A stretch of 64,000 nt of DNA. It comes from Candidatus Villigracilis saccharophilus. Its GTDB lineage: Bacteria > Chloroflexota > Anaerolineae > Anaerolineales > Villigracilaceae. Below are positions 34,801-43,311 of the stretch, piece after piece. How positions within the stretch are numbered: the first letter of the stretch is position 1; each line of letters opens with the position of its first letter. The translations under genes and the position numbers were made by a program. The notes beneath the pieces were generated by a model. The model was given only the letters and a program-made list of their open reading frames with translations. It made no database searches and had not been told where the DNA came from. The stretch covers positions 26,901 to 90,900 of the forward strand of contig JADJNA010000022.1 of assembly GCA_016709305.1 (NCBI GenBank), in the 5' to 3' direction.

Positions 34801-35334
34801 CATTGCGCCGCTGCCTGTGGGGTCTTCGAGCCATGAACGCAGACAGCCGGCGTCATCATTGTTCGCGCATCCCAATTGCTGTTGGAAGTCACCCATTGCC
34901 ACTACAATGGCTGTGTTGATACTATCGGTGATCCAATGGGTCTTGTGATCGTAGTAGAACTTAACCAGTGTTGGCTCAGTGACAACCAGAGGGAGATCCG
35001 CACCGCCGGCCGAAGCGTTAAGTCCATAATTCTCGCCCCAGCCGCCGTTAAGCGCCGCCTTATAGCGCGGACCTTTTTTGTCGGCATCGTTGGCAGGTTG
35101 AATCTCATATGTTCCCTGCCAAACATCATCTTCGAGATCGTAACTCAATTGGGTGTTGGCGCAATCAGGCTGCCATTCGCCGGAACATCCCAATTCATCC
35201 TGATGTGTGCCGGGGATGTTGACCGAATCAGGATTGGGCGTGGATTGTGCCTGAACAGCGGAGGCAAACGCAGATGAGAAAGATGCGGTCAGGATCACGC
35301 AAGCCATAAAAATGTGCTGAATATTTTTTCGCAT
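31879..35334 (-). CDS. pulA: Secreted, membrane-anchored pullulanase (GH13)
   Basis: Cleaves alpha-1,6 branches in pullulan and starch. The 1151-residue product has a signal peptide (1-30), an N-terminal X25-like module (ELGCSGEWQPDC...), a CBM48-like domain (STPTLRLWAPTAQSIVLYLYDE), the GH13 barrel with VVMDVVYNHTN, nucleophile D709 in GFRFDLMGHH and acid/base E746 in YGEGWDFG, and a pullulanase-type C-terminal domain (SKSLDSNSYDSGDWYNKLDWTY). It ends with one membrane helix and KQKKLK, so it stays anchored at the cell surface. GGAG sits before the ATG at 35334; an earlier start at 35412 would hide the signal peptide. Confidence 0.92.
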   Translation of the reverse strand: MRKNIQHIFMACVILTASFSSAFASAVQAQSTPNPDSVNIPGTHQDELGCSGEWQPDCANTQLSYDLEDDVWQGTYEIQPANDADKKGPRYKAALNGGWGENYGLNASAGGADLPLVVTEPTLVKFYYDHKTHWITDSINTAIVVAMGDFQQQLGCANNDDAGCLRSWLEDPTGSGAMGFTTSALKAGTYSATFTLNEDPTNKIGETQQFTVKNDGDEIYFGYDSLKKEAVISTAGAPKGSLSKLRAHWVSRDTILWNVVGSPKYTYSLFYSPDAALELSADGITNGIEIPLTYSKSGAKAEIINQFPHLGAYTALMIDQADWAKEPEMLKGQLAVLVRDTNGKVVDVSGVQTPGVLDDIYQYEGPLGVTFESSTPTLRLWAPTAQSIVLYLYDEAVAKSGHTFPMQYDTASGIWSIRGDEGWKGKYYLYEVEVYVPSTGKIEMNLVTDPYSISLSMNSKRSQIVDLQDAELKPQGWDTLEKPALAAPEDIVLYELHIRDFSISDQTVPEEYRGTYKAFTVTDSDGMKHLTGLAKAGLTHIHLLPAFDIASVNEDKSTWRNVDEIQLATYPPDSDEQSKAVSMITGTDGFNWGYDPLHYTTPEGSYATDPNGTTRIVEFREMVQVLNKNGLRVVMDVVYNHTNASGQADNSVLDRVVPGYYHRLNSEGNVEKSTCCENTATEHAMMRRLMIDSVITWATKYKVDGFRFDLMGHHMLADMQAVRAALDSLTVEKDGVDGGSIYIYGEGWDFGEVANNAHGQNATQLNIAGTGIGVFNDRLRDAVRGGNPFDDPRLQGFATSLYFNVNDNEKRTPDTQLDKLNTYNDWIRLGLAGNLADYEITRANDNVVPGNLVLYGKVPAGYTADPQENIVYASAHDNQTLFDAIQVKAPAEANLADRIRMNNLALSVVMFSQGVPFFHAGDDILRSKSLDSNSYDSGDWYNKLDWTYTSNNWGVGLPVQGTGQWDIYKPLLADPNLAPAKADIESASAVFREYLSIRKASPLFRLQTADQIKKSISFLNSGTGQTPGLIVMRLNDVDNLDTNIEEIVVLFNASPDAVTFSDASIKGKEYALHSIQQNSADAIAQTAFFTNGAFNIPARTVSVFVIPQTRPVETVAKFDSGFMAAAIVGLILAISGAAYFLRRKQKKLKSI

Positions 35335-35714
35335 TGAACTCTCCAGGAAATAATAAAATAATTTTACTCCATTGAGCAAATACCTTAACGCGAACAAAAT
35401 AAGAATCGCCAATTCCTGAATATAAGATAAAATGAATTCAGCTTACTCAGTCTTTGCCGACGGTTTAAGTCAGACCCCTGTTTTTGCCTCGCCGCTGGAC
35501 AGGGGTCGATTTTTTAACAAGATGAAGGTTATGAATCCGTAATCCTTTCAAAGCCAACCCTGTTATGACAGAATTGGTCAAATAGATTGCCGTTGCAGGG
35601 GAGAAAAAAATAAGCTATTTTCATTCCCTGTTTTTATTTTGGAGTATGATTGCCCAGATGTTCAGCCAGTATTATCAAAAATAAAAAGAATCTGAATTGC
35701 CTTGAAAGGACTCC
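35335..35714. other. Intergenic region with promoter-like sites and a terminator-like hairpin
   Basis: Separates the divergent pulA and DHA2 transporter genes. On plus, AAGATAAAAT (35422-35431) could be a -10 element, and about 40 bases later GACCCCTGT (35473-35481) pairs with ACAGGGGTC (35499-35507), followed by GATTTTTT. Together these could make a small RNA of about 75 bases. The rest is AT-rich with no reading frame that I can support. Confidence 0.4.
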
Positions 35715-37223
35715 ATGTCACGTACCCGGATCATTCTCGTTACTATCGGGATTATGTTCAGCTTATTCCTCGCTTCGATGGAGTCGACTGTCGTTGCGAC
35801 CGCCATGCCAACCATCGTTGGTCAATTGGGCGGGTTGGAACATTACTCGTGGGTCTTTTCGGCTTTCATGCTGACCTCCACTACATCTGTACCGTTGTAT
35901 GGAAAACTATCGGACATTTATGGCAGACGCCGAATCTATGTGATCGCAATGGCTCTCTTTTTGATCGGCTCGGTGGCGAGCGGTGTCGCAAACAGTATGA
36001 CCCAACTTATCTTCGCGCGCGCCTTGCAGGGACTCGGCGCGGGTGGTATCCAGCCGCTGGCATTTATTCTGATCGGTGAGATGTTCAGTTTGCAGCAGCG
36101 CGCCAAAATGCAGGGGCTTTTCTCCGGCGTGTGGGGTTTCTCATCCATTGCGGGTCCGCTGCTCGGCGGGTTTCTCGTTGATAAGTTTTCGTGGCATTGG
36201 GTCTTCTACATCAATGTGCTGCCAGGGTTGCTTGCCGCAGCGCTGGTCGCTTTTGGGTGGCGGGAACAGGCTCAAAGTCATGAGAGACCAAAAGTGGACT
36301 ATCTTGGCGCAGCGCTGTTGACATTCAGTATTGTCTCGTTATTGCTTGGACTTACACTTGCCCCTGACGCAAGCGCGGGAACGGGGGCAAATACATTCAA
36401 CAGTTGGGCGCTGATCGTATTGGCTGTCGCCTTTTTCATCGCGTTATTACGGGTTGAGAGCCGTGTCGCCGACCCGATCCTCCCGATCCAACTTCTTCGT
36501 GACCGATTATTTCTCACTGCGGTTTCACATGGTATTTTCACAGGCTGGGCAATGTTTGGCAGTGTTTCATTTATTCCGCTTTTTGTCCAGTCGGTGCTTG
36601 GCACCAGCGCAACGCAAGCCGGCATCACCATCACACCAATGCTGTTGGGCTGGGTCACGGCGAGCATCATTGGCATGCGCCTGATCATGACCGTTGGGTA
36701 TCGCAGGCTGGGCGTGATCGGTACATCTGTGTTCGTAACAGGCACATTCCTGATGACGCTGATCAGCGTGGACTCGAGCCAGGTCTTGATCATGGTCTTT
36801 GTCACCATGATGGGTGTCGGCATGGGGCTTTCCATCCCGTCGTTTTTGGTGGCGGTGCAGACGAGCGTCGAGCGACGCAACCTTGGTACGGCTACTTCGA
36901 CGCTTCAATTCAGTCGTTCGATCGGTGGGACGCTTGGTGTGAGCGTGATGGGTACGGCATTGAGCATGCGCCTCACCTCGAATTTAATCGCTTCCGGCCT
37001 GGACCCGAAACTGGTGACCCAATTACTGAATCCTTTACCCGCCTCTGAAATTGTTGTAGATGCCGGTGTGCGCGTCGCAATGGCAAACGCGATCCACCTT
37101 GTCTTTATCATTGCTTTCGCGTCTGCTGTGCTGGGGTTGGCGGCTGTCTTCTTCACGCCGCATCAGGAATTAAGAGAGAATCCGTCTGATAGTAACGCCG
37201 CCCTGCCCGGCGTGGATCAATAA
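35715..37223 (+). CDS. MFS drug exporter, DHA2 family (EmrB/QacA type)
   Basis: A 502-residue membrane protein with 14 predicted helices. Motif A GKLSDIYGRRRIYV lies between helices 2 and 3; ESTVVATAMPTIVGQLGG in helix 1 is the DHA2 motif D1; and GVWGFSSIAGPLLGG is motif C for antiporters in helix 5. Exports drugs or other small amphipathic compounds using the proton gradient. CTTGAAAGGA precedes the ATG. The substrate is unknown and there is no TetR or MarR regulator beside it. Confidence 0.92.
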   Translation: MSRTRIILVTIGIMFSLFLASMESTVVATAMPTIVGQLGGLEHYSWVFSAFMLTSTTSVPLYGKLSDIYGRRRIYVIAMALFLIGSVASGVANSMTQLIFARALQGLGAGGIQPLAFILIGEMFSLQQRAKMQGLFSGVWGFSSIAGPLLGGFLVDKFSWHWVFYINVLPGLLAAALVAFGWREQAQSHERPKVDYLGAALLTFSIVSLLLGLTLAPDASAGTGANTFNSWALIVLAVAFFIALLRVESRVADPILPIQLLRDRLFLTAVSHGIFTGWAMFGSVSFIPLFVQSVLGTSATQAGITITPMLLGWVTASIIGMRLIMTVGYRRLGVIGTSVFVTGTFLMTLISVDSSQVLIMVFVTMMGVGMGLSIPSFLVAVQTSVERRNLGTATSTLQFSRSIGGTLGVSVMGTALSMRLTSNLIASGLDPKLVTQLLNPLPASEIVVDAGVRVAMANAIHLVFIIAFASAVLGLAAVFFTPHQELRENPSDSNAALPGVDQ

Positions 37224-37250
37224 TACTTCCTGCAAAATCCCCGCACGAGA

Positions 37251-37301
37251 ATCAAAACAAGGTGACTGTCATTGTTTTAATGGCCGCCACCTTGTTTTGA
37301 T
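37251..37301. terminator. Bidirectional terminator
   Basis: ATCAAAACAAGGTG at 37251-37264 pairs perfectly with 37288-37301 around a 23-base loop. It sits between the convergent exporter and response-regulator genes. Confidence 0.78.
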
Positions 37302-37322
37302 TTATGTCTATCAATGATTTTT

Positions 37323-37976
37323 TTATTTTAGCTTTGTTTTCTGTTGCGCGATCAGTGCCGCCTGAACGCGGTTGCTGACATGCAGTTTTTGAAGAATATT
37401 GGTCACATAATGCTTGATGGTTTTTTCTGTAAGGAATAATTTTTGGCCGATCTCCTTGTTGCTTGTTCCTTCGGCGATCAATTCAAGAATCTGACGCTCT
37501 CGCTCGGTTAAGTCTTCAAACAGATCAATCGTAGCAGGTTGTTTTTCCTGCGGAGCCCCCCGCATTTCAGAGAGCAGGCTGGCAGCCAGCGACGGGGTGA
37601 CATAACCTTCTCCCGCAAAAACTCTGTGTAAGATGCCATTTAATTCGCGGGCGGCGACTCCTTTTAGGACGTAAGCATGAGCGCCGGCTTTGAGAGCGTT
37701 CATCACATCATCCTCTTCAGTGGATCCCGTCAACATAATGATCTTGACCACAGGATAGGACGCGGCAATCATTTGGGCAGCATTCAACCCTCCGCCGGGC
37801 ATATTGACATCCAAAAGGATCACGTCCGGTAAAAACTCGCGGGTCAACCGAAGGGCGTCTTCTGCATTGATCCCCTGTCCCACCACTTCAAGATCGGCTT
37901 CACTCCCGAGGATCGCAACCACCCCCTCTCGAAAGATCGGGTGATCATCAATGATAACCAATCGGATTTTATCCAT
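37323..37976 (-). CDS. NarL/FixJ-type response regulator
   Basis: A 217-residue two-domain regulator. The receiver has acidic D10/D11 and the phosphoacceptor D56 (PDVILLDVNMPGG), then a LuxR-type helix-turn-helix (LTERERQILELIAEGTSNKEIG...TVKHYV-like TIKHYVTNILQKLHVSNRVQA). GGAG precedes the ATG, which overlaps the end of the upstream kinase gene by eight bases. It is expected to receive phosphate from the kinase(s) encoded upstream, but the adjacent one lacks the usual His. Confidence 0.94.
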   Translation of the reverse strand: MDKIRLVIIDDHPIFREGVVAILGSEADLEVVGQGINAEDALRLTREFLPDVILLDVNMPGGGLNAAQMIAASYPVVKIIMLTGSTEEDDVMNALKAGAHAYVLKGVAARELNGILHRVFAGEGYVTPSLAASLLSEMRGAPQEKQPATIDLFEDLTERERQILELIAEGTSNKEIGQKLFLTEKTIKHYVTNILQKLHVSNRVQAALIAQQKTKLK

Positions 37977-39411
37977 TTTTATTTTCTCCAGTGTTCTGCA
38001 GCGTCAATACGGCTGAGATCTTTGTCCCTTGATTTATTTTGCTTTCGATTGTGAATGAGCCGCCCAGGCTTTCCACACGTTCACGCATGCCTGCCAAGCC
38101 AAGGTGTTCACGCTCTGCAGATGTAACAGGATGGTTAACATCAAATCCAGGTCCCAGATCCGAAACTTCGATAAGTATATCGTTCGTTTGGCATCTCACA
38201 CGAACCTGTTGGCCTTTTCCACCGGCATAATTATGGGCGTTATTTAACGCCTCCTGAATGAGACGATATGCAGTGATCTTGATCTCAAGCGGCGTTTGTT
38301 CCGGGAGATCGCTCATGCTGAGCATTACCTTTGTGCCGGTATTCTGTTCATGGGCGCGTACCACGCTTACCAGAATTTCAGGAAGGGTTAAACATTCCAG
38401 TTGTGGAAGCACGAGACCGGCGGCGATGGCGCGGGTTTCATCCATGGCTGTTCGCAGGGATGCCTTGGCCGTAGGCAGGTGGTCGGTGCATAGCAAATCA
38501 ACGCTTGGATTGATCAGGCGGCAGGTTTCATTCTGGCTCTTGACCCGCTCCAACCTGGTTAATGCCAGCTCGATTTCCTGTATGGGTCCACTATACAGTT
38601 CCGCGCTGGTACGGCGCAGAAAGCGTTCATTAAATTCCGTTGCATTTGCCGCGGAGCGGCGAACGCGCTGATTAAGCTCATCATTGTGCGTCAGGAGTTC
38701 TGTTAACCGATTAACCTGATCTTTTAATTCGTCTTCCTGCTTTTCGATGGTATTACTTGCATATCGAACAAAACCGATCAGAAACAGGTATATGACCATC
38801 ATGGTGGAACCCACCATGAGCCAGCTGCGCATTTGGGCAGCCGCGATCTCCGCTTCAAGGATATCAACTTTTTGATAGAACTCAGTAACCGCAATAATCT
38901 GATTGGTTCCGTTTAAACGGACTGGGCTGTAGATTTCAAGCAGTCTTTTATGGTACCCGAGCCGCTCCTCAACATTTTCTTCCTCTGTTAGATTGCTGAC
39001 CTCTGCTACCACTTCCCCCTGCCAGGCTTTCAGTAAATCTTCGGTCGGAGGAAACTTACGCCCTATCAATGCCGGATTGTCACTATAGAGGATATAGTGA
39101 TCTGGGGACCAAATCTTTATTGCGACTGTTTGTTTCCCCAGTGTTTTCTCACTGAGCACTGATCGCAGATCTTCGAAATGTCCTGCTGTCAGGCTCGAAG
39201 CACTACCCAACTCTTGAAGATGCGGGGTGACAAAACTGTCCATATAAAGTGCTGTGGTGGTTGCGGATTCCTTTATGACGCCGATCTTGATCTGCTCGGC
39301 TACCCATCTGCCGAGACTGAACATGCCCAGGATCATGACGATGAAGCTGGCAATTGTAAATCGTTTTATCAGGCTCAAGTTTGTAAAAAAATTCAAAATG
39401 CGGACTAACAT
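37969..39411 (-). CDS. NarX-type sensor kinase with the phospho-acceptor His replaced by Tyr
   Basis: A 480-residue membrane sensor: helix 1 about 18-36, an extracytosolic sensor domain about 40-195, helix 2 about 197-217, a coiled coil, a HisKA_3-like dimerisation helix and an ATPase domain. The ATPase is intact (RLIQEALNNAHNYAG, DLGPGFD, GLAGMRERVESLGG). The dimerisation helix reads RRTSAELYSGPIQE, with Y273 where the family has His (LHDGPVQ), so autophosphorylation at the normal site should be lost. The neighbouring paralogue at 39487 keeps the His. It may work as a phosphatase or only together with that paralogue. Confidence 0.9.
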   Translation of the reverse strand: MLVRILNFFTNLSLIKRFTIASFIVMILGMFSLGRWVAEQIKIGVIKESATTTALYMDSFVTPHLQELGSASSLTAGHFEDLRSVLSEKTLGKQTVAIKIWSPDHYILYSDNPALIGRKFPPTEDLLKAWQGEVVAEVSNLTEEENVEERLGYHKRLLEIYSPVRLNGTNQIIAVTEFYQKVDILEAEIAAAQMRSWLMVGSTMMVIYLFLIGFVRYASNTIEKQEDELKDQVNRLTELLTHNDELNQRVRRSAANATEFNERFLRRTSAELYSGPIQEIELALTRLERVKSQNETCRLINPSVDLLCTDHLPTAKASLRTAMDETRAIAAGLVLPQLECLTLPEILVSVVRAHEQNTGTKVMLSMSDLPEQTPLEIKITAYRLIQEALNNAHNYAGGKGQQVRVRCQTNDILIEVSDLGPGFDVNHPVTSAEREHLGLAGMRERVESLGGSFTIESKINQGTKISAVLTLQNTGENKNG

Positions 39412-39486
39412 CCTTCAACCTCTTCATGGATAAAGGATGTTAAATGAGCGATGACCGCCCGCGTTTTCGGGATCATGATACAGGTC

Positions 39487-40915
39487 TTATGCATATGCAT
39501 ACATTTCAGCGTGTTGAAGAGATATGTTGGCATTTACAACCGTGCCTTCGCCGGCCATGCTTTGAATCTCAAGTACGCCACCCATGCTTTCAACACGTTC
39601 CCGCATTCCGGCCAAACCAAGATGTTCCTCCCACTTAATGGAATTGGCTGCATCAAAGCCGGGACCTTTGTCGGATATTTCTATTTGCAAGAGATTGTTC
39701 GCGCAAACCACACGGACCCGCTGATCTGCGCAGCCCGCATGAATATAGGCGTTGTTCAGTGCCTCCTGGATCAGACGGTAAACCGTGAGCTTTAATGGAA
39801 GATTCACCTGTTCCGGGCAGGTTGATAACACTCAATATGACCTTTGAACGGGTGCGTTTTTCGTGAGAACGTACAACACGCGCAATCACATCCGCGAGGG
39901 TCATATGACTCAGCTGTGGAAGACCAAGATTGGAGGCGATGCTTCTCATTTCCTCCAGAGCAATCTGCAGGGACGTTTGAACTGTGGGAAGATGATCATT
40001 ACACTCAAAATCTTCGTTGACCACGCGGCAGGTTTCGTTCTGGGCGTTGACGCGGTCAAGCCGTAAGAGCGCCAGACTGACTTCCTGCACCGGGCCATCG
40101 TGCAGTTCCGCGCTGATGCGGCGGAGAAATCGCTCATTAAGCGCGGTCGTGTTGGCGGCGGCGCGGCGCATACGCTTGTCCAGATCCCCATTCTTTGCGA
40201 TCAACTCCGTCAGCCGGACCACTTGATCTCTTAATCCCTTTTCCTGGCGTCCGATCGTAGATGCAATGGATTGTACGAATCCGATCAGTATCAAATAAAT
40301 GACTGTCATGGATGTGCCAACTACAAACCAACTTTTTCTTTGAGCCGCGGCTATTTCTGATTCAAGCCCTTCAATTTTCCTGTAGAATTCTGCAACAGCG
40401 ATAACTTCTTGTGTGTCATTCAATAGTATCGGAATATATATTTCAAGCAGACGTGAATAAAGTTTTCGCTCCTCAAAATTTTCATCATCCTGCAGATCAC
40501 TGATCGCCGCAATGATCTCACCTTTGCGAGCCAGTTCCAGGTCTTCCGCGCTGGGGAAGGAAAGTCCCACCAGTGACGGGGAATTGCTATACAGGATTTG
40601 ATTATTATTCCCCCATATTTTTATGGTCACGATCTGACGGCCAAGATCGGTCTTGCTAAGCGTATCATTTAAATTCCAGAGATGTTCCGGGGTCAGTGTA
40701 TTTGCAGTGCCAAGTTCCTGAAGGTTGGGAGTGATAAAGCTGTCCATGTATAGTGCGGTGGTTGCAGCAGATTCATTGATCACATTGGTTTTTATTTGCT
40801 CTGCAACCCACGTGCCAATCACCAAAGTCCCAAGAATCATAAATACCAGGCCTGCCAGCCTGAATCGTTGAACTAAACTCGAGCGTGTTAAAAAATTAGA
40901 AATACCGGTAAACAA
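39487..40915 (-). pseudogene. NarX-type sensor histidine kinase, paralogue, frameshifted in the ATPase region
   Basis: Paralogue of the kinase at 37969 with the same layout: two membrane helices, sensor domain, H272 intact in RRISAELHDGPVQE, then a HATPase domain. The frame from 40915 runs to LSVINLPGTGE and then into unrelated residues. A second frame ending at 39487 continues PEQVNLPLKLTVYRLIQEALNNAYI and DKGPGFD, matching the paralogue. One extra C in the CCC at 39815-39817 (minus strand) explains it. The start is a TTG aligned with the paralogue's start. Either a real pseudogene or a sequence error. Confidence 0.85.
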
Positions 40916-41105
40916 TATGAATATCCCTTTGGAATTTCAAAAAATAATGGACTGGGAGCATATTTTCCCGGCCAAATTTTTAAGAATGCCATCACTCACT
41001 TCTAAAGCCACACTATTATATCTCTAATAAGACAAAATCCACCTGATTTATTTTATTTCGCAATGTCTTCCCTGGTGTTTATGTTTGCGGATTTATTCTT
41101 TATCC

Positions 41106-41504
41106 CTATCTGTTCCAGCCACCGGGCAATCGCGCCACCCCAAGGAATACGATCACCAATACGCCCAGCACGATGAACAGGGAATTTCGAAAACGGAGCT
41201 TGTCTTCCGAGTTCTTCCAGCGCATCGGCAGGTGCGCCAGCGCTGCGGCGAGGATCATGCTGACGGCGTGTTCAATGCGGTACATTGGGAAACCTGAACC
41301 CGCCAGTCCGTTCCCGATCAGAAAGATCAATCCCAGAGTTACCTGCAAATCCATCAAACCGCTAAAACCTGAAGAGAGACCGCGGTCCATGCCTTTGAAC
41401 GCTCCGCCGCGCAGCCAGCCCAACGCAAACTTGACAATTGCAATAACAGCTACGACAACGATCAGCCAGCGTAAAATTGAATGGATCATTAATAAGATGT
41501 TCAT
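41106..41504 (-). CDS. Small four-helix cytochrome-b-like membrane protein
   Basis: A 132-residue protein with four membrane helices and spaced His/Arg residues (MIHSILRW, YRIEHAVSM, AAALAHLPM) that could bind haem. Close in pattern to small proteins labelled cytochrome B in Bacteroidota genomes, whose function is unproven. The ATG at 41504 has AGGAGA 10 bases upstream, so a start seven codons earlier is rejected. It stands alone, divergent from enoyl-CoA hydratase. Confidence 0.65.
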   Translation of the reverse strand: MNILLMIHSILRWLIVVVAVIAIVKFALGWLRGGAFKGMDRGLSSGFSGLMDLQVTLGLIFLIGNGLAGSGFPMYRIEHAVSMILAAALAHLPMRWKNSEDKLRFRNSLFIVLGVLVIVFLGVARLPGGWNR

Positions 41505-41602
41505 ATTCGTTTTTTCTCCTGACAAAAATTATGATTGCCAATGGTAGCATATTTCCATTTCTCGTGTAGAATCGAGAAAAAATCCAAAGAGGAACATCTC
41601 CC

Positions 41603-42376
41603 ATGACCTATACAACGATCCTTACAGAAGTCCGCGGACGAGTCGGCATCGTCACGCTCAACCGTCCGCAGGCGATGAACGCGTTCAATACCGTGATGCT
41701 GACCGAATTATTCGACGCACTTGAATCTTTTGACCGCGATGATGCCGTCGGCGCGATGATCGTTACCGGGAACGAGAAATCTTTTGCAGCCGGCGCGGAT
41801 ATAAAAGAAATGGCGGATGCCTCTCCGTTCGAAATGATCGGCCAGGGGCGCGTTGAAAAATGGGACCGCATTCGCGGAATCAAAAAAGTAGTGATCGCGG
41901 CGGTATCCGGGTGGGCATTGGGCGGCGGATGCGAATTCGCGATTTCATGCGATATGATCGTGGCCTCTGAATCAGCCAGGTTCGGTCAACCAGAGATCAC
42001 GATCGGCATCATCCCCGGCGCGGGCGGAACACAGCGCCTCGCGCGTTTGTTTGGCAAGAACCTCGCCATGGAAATGGTCATCAACAACCGCACACTGACC
42101 GCCGCCGAGGCGCTTCAATTTGGATTGGCAAACCGCGTCGTGCCCGTGGATGGATACCTCGATGCCGCAGTCGCTTTCGCGGAAGAGATCGCCTCGCGCG
42201 CACCATTGGCCGTCCGTATGGCAAAAGATGCGGTCAACGCCGCGTTCGAGACCACCCTTGCAGAAGGATTGAAAGCTGAGAAGCGGAATTTCTATCCGCT
42301 CTTTTCGACGGAAGACCAAAAGGAAGGAATGAAAGCCTTCATAGAGAAAAGAAAGCCGAACTGGAAAGGAAAATAA
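41603..42376 (+). CDS. Enoyl-CoA hydratase/isomerase family protein
   Basis: A 257-residue crotonase-fold protein that adds water to 2-enoyl-CoA in fatty-acid or amino-acid breakdown. Typical features are FAAGADIKEMADA (oxyanion hole and CoA binding), WALGGGCEFAISCDMIVAS, and E in GQPEITIGIIPGAGGTQRL with the second catalytic Glu region intact. AGAGGAA precedes the ATG. The AAC(3)-like gene follows after two bases, but a functional link is not evident. Confidence 0.93.
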   Translation: MTYTTILTEVRGRVGIVTLNRPQAMNAFNTVMLTELFDALESFDRDDAVGAMIVTGNEKSFAAGADIKEMADASPFEMIGQGRVEKWDRIRGIKKVVIAAVSGWALGGGCEFAISCDMIVASESARFGQPEITIGIIPGAGGTQRLARLFGKNLAMEMVINNRTLTAAEALQFGLANRVVPVDGYLDAAVAFAEEIASRAPLAVRMAKDAVNAAFETTLAEGLKAEKRNFYPLFSTEDQKEGMKAFIEKRKPNWKGK

Positions 42377-42378
42377 AA

Positions 42379-43164
42379 TTGTCCGTATCTTTGTCTGACC
42401 TGAAAACTGGTCTTTCCAAATTAGGCTTGACCAAAAACCTGGTGATCGCGCACGCATCCCTGAAGGCGTTCGGCCTCATTGACGGCGGGGCGGAGGCGAT
42501 GCTCAATGCGTTGCTGGATTCTACGCGCGGCATCATCATGCCCACCTTCACATATAAATCCATGCTCAACCCCGAAGTGGGTCCGCCGCGTAATGGGATC
42601 ACGTACGGCAGTGAAGCCGACCTAAACAAACTGGCTGAGGCTTATCACCCCGATGTGCCCGTGGACAAATTGATGGGAGTATTGCCGGAAATACTGCGCA
42701 AGTACCCGAAGGCGAAACGATCCCTGCATCCGATCCAGTCCTTTGCCGGCATTCGCGCAGACGGGATCATCGGCAGTCAGCGCATGTACGATCCGCTGGC
42801 TCCGATCGGATCGCTTGCAGACCAGGATGGCTGGGTCTTATTACTCGGCGTGGATCATACGGTCAACACCAGCATTCACTACGCCGAAAAATTGGCGGGA
42901 CGTTTGCAATTCATCCGCTGGGCGTTGCTGCAGGATCGCGTGGTGGAATGCCCCGGCTTCCCCGGTGATTCAGATGGATTCAATGTGATCGCACCTGCTT
43001 TGGAAAAACACACCCGCCGCGTGAAAATTGGAAATGCAACTGTTCAAGCTATTCATCTAAAAAGTTTGTTCAAAGTCGTGGTTGATCAAATTAAAGAGAA
43101 CCCGTTCGCATTGCTCTGCCAGAGACCGGATTGCGAACGGTGTACTGCGGTGCGGTGGTCGTAA
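42379..43164 (+). CDS. AAC(3) family N-acetyltransferase
   Basis: A 261-residue protein of the aminoglycoside 3-N-acetyltransferase fold (antibiotic_NAT). Signatures: IIMPTFTYKSM, SLHPIQSFAGIRADGI with the catalytic His, and LLLGVDHTVNTSIHYAEKL. Family members acetylate aminoglycosides or other amines with acetyl-CoA; resistance cannot be assumed from sequence. The start is TTG at 42379, two bases after the hydratase stop, with AAAGGAAAA upstream. The C-terminal RPDCERC adds three Cys that might bind metal. Confidence 0.85.
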   Translation: MSVSLSDLKTGLSKLGLTKNLVIAHASLKAFGLIDGGAEAMLNALLDSTRGIIMPTFTYKSMLNPEVGPPRNGITYGSEADLNKLAEAYHPDVPVDKLMGVLPEILRKYPKAKRSLHPIQSFAGIRADGIIGSQRMYDPLAPIGSLADQDGWVLLLGVDHTVNTSIHYAEKLAGRLQFIRWALLQDRVVECPGFPGDSDGFNVIAPALEKHTRRVKIGNATVQAIHLKSLFKVVVDQIKENPFALLCQRPDCERCTAVRWS

Positions 43165-43311
43165 CTTTGTTGCCGTGTTATCGGGTTGAAGCAATTTCCT
43201 CATAATGTTGGGTGGGGATTGCCCACCTGCACAGAAACATACCTGCTCTTTGCATCGCGTCACGCTGAGGTGCCAGGGAGTGCCGGGCAAACACCCTCGC
43301 AAAAGTATCTT

